Shown here in pieces: positions 59,201 to 64,000 of a DNA stretch of 64,000 bases. The notes beneath the pieces were generated by a model. That model searched no databases. It was not told the DNA's origin and worked only from the letters and a program-made list of their open reading frames with translations. Within the stretch, counting starts at the first letter, position 1; the number at the start of each line of letters is the position of its first letter. The translations under genes were made by a program, and so were the position numbers. Source of the DNA: Stictocephala bisonia (taxonomy: Eukaryota; Arthropoda; Insecta; Hemiptera; Membracidae); NCBI GenBank assembly GCA_035578905.1, contig JAQJVL010000046.1, positions 2,912,730 through 2,976,729 of the forward strand, written 5' to 3'.

Positions 59201-59560
59201 CTTAAACCAAATCCTTAAAAGTAATGCATCTGCTGATACTAAATCAATATTTAAATTTAACACACTAATATTATTGGTTACATAGCAGATAACGCCACCG
59301 GACCTGTAAGTCATTGCAACAATGGAAAGCAGTAAACCCTGGAATGTTCTAAAGGTCAACTTCCTCATTGCTAATCCATATCTCACTACAAACAATTACA
59401 CTAATTTCGCATTTTATTTGACTTATGACTAATAACAGATTATTGAAGTTCCTCCTTAAACTTGTTATATTGGCATATATTACTTTGTGATCAGCATTAT
59501 TTTGAGATATAAAAAAATTTTTGAATAAATTTGGATAGTTTTGTAAGTTTTCCATTGAGA
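56266..59560 (-). mobile_element. CR1/Jockey-like LINE with endonuclease and RT
   Basis: The - strand begins near 59555 with NITSLRRNFNNLL (endonuclease start), SEIWIS, GDIHINLL, SPTRITVNTKSC and DHCMLGLVI (endonuclease boxes). Then come RPISLLSVFSKIFEKA, YGFRKGRSTEDA and FIDFRKAFDLVNPE (RT), the catalytic FADDIALFYS near 57500 (after a frameshift), and a C-terminal part ending at 56689 with LFNKLPRDIKQL. The 3' tail is an ATTT-rich microsatellite at 56266-56310. Several frameshifts are present. A GC-rich patch replaces part of the RT at 57600-57715. Confidence 0.85.
57600..57715 (-). other. GC-rich mosaic patch inside the LINE RT domain
   Basis: About 115 bp of GC-rich sequence with sharp edges sits in the AT-rich LINE. 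On the - strand it still encodes an RT-like stretch (LGWFRSFLAGWEQRVRIG) at the expected place between the SKAFD-type and FADD motifs, and it ends at a degenerate GxPQGSV site (VSVGVGSV). Confidence 0.6.
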
Positions 59561-59699
59561 TAATTTTCTATAGCATACATATATATACATAATTACTAAA
59601 CTTACTTAATTAAAAGAAATTAAACACAATTATAAAATTAAACATACTTAGAAAATGTGACTTACAGTTTTACTTGAGCTTGTTTAGGTCATCATAGTT

Positions 59700-60412
59700 G
59701 TTGGTCTTTTTAACTGTATGCTGCAGCATTTTGATATATATCATGTATGCTGCAAGCTTTTACGAGTTGTTTACCTTTTAAGGAGATTAAGGATTTGTAC
59801 AAGCCTAGATTTAGTTCTTAGTGCGTATTATGCCTTTTTTCACAATCATATTTTATATGGAATAACTTTGTGGGGTAACTCCCCTGGTGCCAAACAAGTA
59901 TTTATTTGGCAAAAAAAGGCTATTAGAGCTGTTGTGGGCCTACCAGATCATGAATCCTGTAAAACCTTGTTCTTAAATTTACAAATACTTACTGTACCTT
60001 CTTTATTTATTCAGCAGTGTCTCAACTACACAAAAGAACATCTTGATGAATATACTCTCAGGGGTGATTGTCATGAACATTATACTAGAAATAGAAATAT
60101 GTTGGAAAGCAATTATGTTAGACTTAGTAGATCACAAAATAATTTTAAACAAATAGGAATTAAATTGTTTAACAAGTTACCATTCAGAATCAAAACTTCT
60201 AATGTAAATAGATTTAAAATTGCTATAGATAGGTGGCTAAAGAGCAAATGTTTTTATGACGTTGAAGACTATTTCTTAGCTGATATGACTGATCTGTAAA
60301 TGAAATAGGCTAAGTAAGTCTGTTAGATTTTAAGAAGGCTAAGCCTATATTATTGACAATACCTATTATGACATTAAATGTTGTTTAATGGTAATAAAAA
60401 TTTCTGATTTCT
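59700..60412 (+). mobile_element. 5'-truncated LINE 3' end
   Basis: The open frame 59718-60299 has ILYGITLWGNSPGAKQ, KKAIRAVVGLPDHESCK, HYTRNRNML and IGIKLFNKLPFRIK, the C-terminal post-RT region of a CR1/Jockey-like LINE. The 3' end at about 60412 has AATAAAAATTTCTGATTTC. No internal stop in the surviving part. Confidence 0.78.
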
Positions 60413-60419
60413 GAGGTTT

Positions 60420-60985
60420 TACAAATCATAAGAGAAAAACTCGCAATGTTTAATAGTTACTTGTCGAAAAATCACAAACATGTTAAAGTAGTTAGTGAAA
60501 AATTATCTCTCTTTTTGAATCTGTATTGCAGAACTTGTGATACTATTAAAGTTCCCCCCCCCCCCCAAAAAAAAAAAAAATAGCTCTTCAAGAAAAAATA
60601 AATCTAATAAGCAGATCATAGAAGAGCAAAATCTCACAGTAAGTTGGAACAGTGGTACCCAGAAGACAAAGATGTTGAGAGTCCAGATGTAACTCTGCAG
60701 ATCGAAGATCACGATAATGAAGTGTTAGAGAGTCAAATGATATCTGGAATACAGATGGTAGAAGCTTTGAATTTAGCTAGAAGTTTAAAAAAAGGAAATG
60801 CCACACCTGTATCTAGTCAGAACTTATGATCAGAATAAGGTAACAAAAACTATGTCTAATTAATGTGAATTATGAATCATTTATAGTTAATTTTCATGAA
60901 GTTTTATAATTTTTGTTTGTTTGTAAATTATTTAAGATTTGCTTTGTTGTATAGCTTTATCAATTTTCAGGAAGTTTTCTAATTT
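60420..60985 (+). repeat. Unrecognised repeat family, truncated + strand copy
   Basis: It carries the LYCRTCDTIKV region, a C/A homopolymer run (60555-60580), EQWYPEDKDVESPDV and a C-terminal LARSLKKGNATPVSSQNL ending at 60829, then the AT-rich tail. A 90-bp - strand EN-LINE leader piece follows (60986-61077). Confidence 0.7.
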
Positions 60986-61077
60986 TTCCACCATATCTGG
61001 AGGAGGTTTCGCTTTTCGCCACCTCTGACCCGCCCAATACCCGAGGCTCGGTAACATTTTTAGATGATAAAGCTAAA

Positions 61078-62700
61078 AATCATTGCTTTTAAAAATGTTA
61101 CAAAAAGCCTTGGATAGGACAGAAAATATTGAAAAAGACTAGGCGAGAAAATAGGACAACGATTAGGAACCTTTAACATCCGAACGTTACGAGGGAATGT
61201 GGAGGAGGTGATTGATGTGATGAAAAGGTGAAGTTTGGATGTTCTGGGATTAGCGGAAGTGAGGTGAAAAGGTGAAGGAAGAAAGGAATTGAGAGAAGGT
61301 TTTAATCTTATTGGAAGCGAAATGACGAAGGGTCAAGAAATGGAATGGCTGTGTAATGAGGAGGGATGTAAGAGTAGAGGTAAGAGTAGTGACTGAGAGA
61401 TCGATAAAATCAAAAGTTAGCTTAAAGGATTAACACCTGGAGCTACTAAAAGTATACGCACCACAAGTAGGATGCATAATTTAAGGAAAAGAGTTTTTAG
61501 GATGAGTTACAGAGTGAGATAGGAAATGGAAATGTGATAATAATCGGGGATCTAAATGCACATCTAGGTAGGGACAGAGAGGGTTTCGAAGAGACATTGG
61601 GGAAAGAAGTTAGGGGAAGTAGGAATATAGAAGGACAGAGACTATTAGAATTTTGTAAAAGAAATAGTTTGATAGTGGGAAATTCCTGGTTTGAAGAAAG
61701 AGAAAATCATAAAGTAACGTGGCAATACCTCCTATGTGTATGGGTGGGAGGGTGGGTCAATACCTATGTACATGTGTGGGTGGGCGGGTGGATCAATACC
61801 TTCTACGTGTATAGGTAGGCGGGTGGGTCAATACCACCGTACATGTGTGAGTGGGAGGGTGGGTCAATACCACCGTACGTGTGTGGGTGGGCAGGTGGGT
61901 CAATACCTCCTATGTGTATGGGTGGGAGGGTATGGTGGTGCAAATGTTAACAGGAAGTCGGTTGTGGACTACTTTCTCTATAGTGAAGAAATGAAGAAGG
62001 AAGTGTCAGACATAAAGGTCATACCATCTGAAGCCTTATAAAGTGATCATCGACTTCTATTAATGGATTCAAGAATCAAAAGACAGAAAAAGAGAGAGGA
62101 AAACATAAAAGAAAAATAAAATTGTGGAAGTTAAAAGATATGAAAACACAGGTGGAGTTCCAGAATGAGATAAAGAAACTTCTACCAAAACAGCAAACAC
62201 AGTCGGTGGAAGAAGATAGAAGAAATTTAAGAAAGCTTTTGTGGAGACAGCAGAAAAAATCTGTGGAAGAACAGATTTAAAAAGAAGGTGGAAAGAAACC
62301 ACATGGTGGAATTAGAGGGTTAAAGAAATGGTTAAAGAGAAGAATACAGCTTTTAGGAAATGGTTTAAAGAAAGAACAATAGAAGCCGAGGAGGTATACG
62401 ACAAAAGGAAAAGGGAAACAAAGAAAAAAGTCAAGGAAGAAAAGAAAAAGTGGATGGAGGAGTGGTTTGAAATGATGGAAAAAGACACGAAAGGAAGCAA
62501 GAAGTTGCTGTATGCTTTAGTAAAAAAGAAAAGGAACGGTGATAGAGTAGATGTACGGTGATAGAGTAGATGTAGTGATGGAAAACGAAAATGGAAAGAT
62601 AAGTGATAAAGAAGAATTAAAAGAGGAGTAGAAAAATTTTCAGAAATTGCTAAATCTGAATGGTGAAATACGAGACAGAGAGGAAAGGGAAGGTACAAGG
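61078..62700 (+). mobile_element. EN-LINE copy B (endonuclease to RT entry)
   Basis: Begins in the leader, then the endonuclease start (about 61165), VIIIGDLNAHLGRDREG (61530), FCKRNSLIVGNSWF, then a minisatellite insert, then SVVDYFLYSEEM, VIPSEAL, the SDH box after a stop (62041-62060), and a Lys/Glu-rich linker with FRKWFKERTIEAEEVY and KKWMEEWFEMM (62328-62561). It ends at about 62700, where another LINE's 3' end begins. Very similar to copy A and likewise lacks the catalytic RT region. Confidence 0.78.
61724..61930. repeat. 35-bp minisatellite inside the endonuclease ORF
   Basis: About six units of roughly 35 bp share GTGTGGGTGGGCGGGTGG and GGGTCAATACC. Copy A of the element has CGTGGTATGGTGG uninterrupted at this place, so the array is an insertion. 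Confidence 0.88.
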
Positions 62701-62704
62701 GCAA

Positions 62705-64000
62705 TGGAGATTAGATTAGATACACCGGGTTGTGGTCCTGTCACCAAGCCCACCGCGCCTGGACTCCATGGCCCTTTGCGCCCCGAGCCTGACGACAGTG
62801 TCTCAAGAGACCAGTCCTCCTTATGAAGGACATGATCTCCCCAAGTGTAGCCCTTCTAATATCCTCTAGTTCCAGAAAAGCGGCACCCAGAGTCCTATGC
62901 CTAAGAGATGAGAGAGCTCCACAATGACAAAAGATGTGTGTGGAACTCTCCTCATCCTCCTCACAAAGCCTACATGTGGAGTCTTCTGTTAGGCCCATTA
63001 TCTTCATATGTCTGTGAAGAAGATTATGTCCGGTCAGCATTCCCGTAACCGCCCTCGCCTTGGCCTGGTTACAGCTCAGCAGATTTCTGCTGTACTGCGA
63101 TCCGGTTCTTGGATAAGTGCACGAGACTGCCTGAGCCCGGACTCGGTCTTCCATCTGCCATCGTGTCCCTCAGAGATCCACCTGTCAATTCTTTGTTTTA
63201 CCTTTTGAAGAGGAATACCAAGAGCCGGCTCCGGCCCCAGCAGAGGGCACTTTGCCCCTCTCCTAGCCAGTGCATCGGCTCTCTCATTTCCATCAATACC
63301 AGCATGCCCAGGGACCCATATGAGTCACACCAGTTTACGCTGGCAAAGAGTCTCCAGGATCCCCTGGCACTCCCATACCAGCTTAGAGCTGGTACGTGGT
63401 GCCATGATCGCCTTTATCGCCACCTGGCTGTCCGAGCAGATTGAAACTACTCCTCCGAAGCCACCTAGACGAATTTCTTCTTGTGTGGCTGTCATAATAA
63501 CCATCACCTCCGCCTGGAAGACGATAGTATGGGCCCCCAGAGGTACAGACAGAACTTTCCGTGCCCCCCTCCCGTACACCCCAGCACCCGCGCCTCCTTC
63601 TATAAGTGAGCCGTCTGTATACCAGACGCTTCCTTTGACTTGTGCAGGCTCGGTATTCCCTATCCACTTATCTCTACTTGGAAGGAAGGCCCTGACCTGC
63701 CTGTCAATTCTGTACCTAGGTGTCATTGGGTCTGTTCCCATCGAAAGCAACGGGTCCAGACCAATGTCCCTAGATAGTATTCCTCCATGGAGTCTTGGTT
63801 GGCCAGGCAACCAGTCACCAGTCGTCCTTATTCTAAAGGCCGCTTTACAAGCCTCCCCTTTTACAAACAGGTCCATTGGGCGAAGCCCAGTGAGGACCTC
63901 CATCGCCGCCAATGGGGTTGTTCTAATTGCGCCTGTAATTCCCAGGCACGCCAATCTGTCTTAATTTTAGCCTTGCACTGTTCTGTGCCATGGCTGGCCA
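62705..64000 (-). mobile_element. RNase H-bearing LINE, 3' end (continues past window)
   Basis: GC-richer than its surroundings. The - strand from 63954 has DRLACLGITGAIRTTP, the RNase H motif WYTDGSLIEGGAGAGVYG (63500-63600), SDSQVAIKAI, and after a frame change WVPGHAGIDGNERAD (about 63300), holding catalytic RNase H residues. A downstream frame (62741-63154) ends with a zinc knuckle CRLCEEDEESSTHIFCHC. The 3' end near 62705 has a TCTAATC repeat. RNase H after RT is found in I-, R1- and Jockey-group LINEs. At least one frameshift, near 63200-63325; the RT lies beyond 64000. Confidence 0.82.

Noticed and set aside
38332..64000. Further Nipped-B exons (HEAT-repeat region)
   Set aside because: No frame with HEAT or NIPBL-like sequence was recognised; only repeats are visible, though a very short exon could be missed.

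Overview
The window reads as nuclear DNA of an arthropod, most likely an insect: it is AT-rich, has GT-AG introns, and is packed with insect-type transposable elements. A sap-feeding hemipteran would fit the large repeat-filled introns, but the sequence does not prove an order. No bacterial gene, rRNA, tRNA or CRISPR array was found.

One host gene runs through the window on the + strand: the 5' part of Nipped-B (NIPBL/Scc2, the cohesin loader). Six coding exons are visible (3421-3484, 7868-8036, 12596-12708, 21327-21740, 33861-33997, 38154-38331). Every junction has matching splice phase, giving 358 codons of N-terminal protein. The first three exons match the conserved MAU2-binding N-terminus and the next three encode a low-complexity linker. 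Intron 6 opens at 38332 and no later exon was recognised, so everything from there to 64000 is probably intronic.

Almost everything else is mobile DNA. Upstream of exon 1 lie a 1-kb foldback element and a TTAA-flanked piggyBac MITE. Intron 1 has a LINE fragment and another piggyBac MITE. Intron 2 has a 49-bp tandem array, two LINE fragments and a full-length but broken piggyBac element. Intron 3 has a near-perfect long hairpin, a pogo-like element containing a Penelope-like (GIY-YIG) element, a LINE 3' end and a minisatellite. Intron 4 has a piggyBac relic inside a LINE, then a spliced, decayed MULE-type gene with a YqaJ nuclease domain on the - strand. The intron of that gene holds a foldback element, which itself contains an apparently intact mariner. 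Intron 5 has more piggyBac-like MITEs.

The 3' third (about 39.7-62.7 kb) is a rearranged block. It is built from an endonuclease-encoding LINE (EN-LINE), an unrecognised repeat family present as a roughly 1.55-kb direct tandem array plus inverted copies, a 443-bp tandem array, palindromic junctions, a second mariner, and three CR1/Jockey-like LINEs. The last 1.3 kb is the RNase H end of a GC-richer LINE that leaves the window.

The most novel item is the unrecognised repeat family and its recurring chimeric palindromic junction with the EN-LINE. The firmest biological result is the Nipped-B gene model. The mobile elements have no visible functional link to the host gene beyond sitting in its introns.
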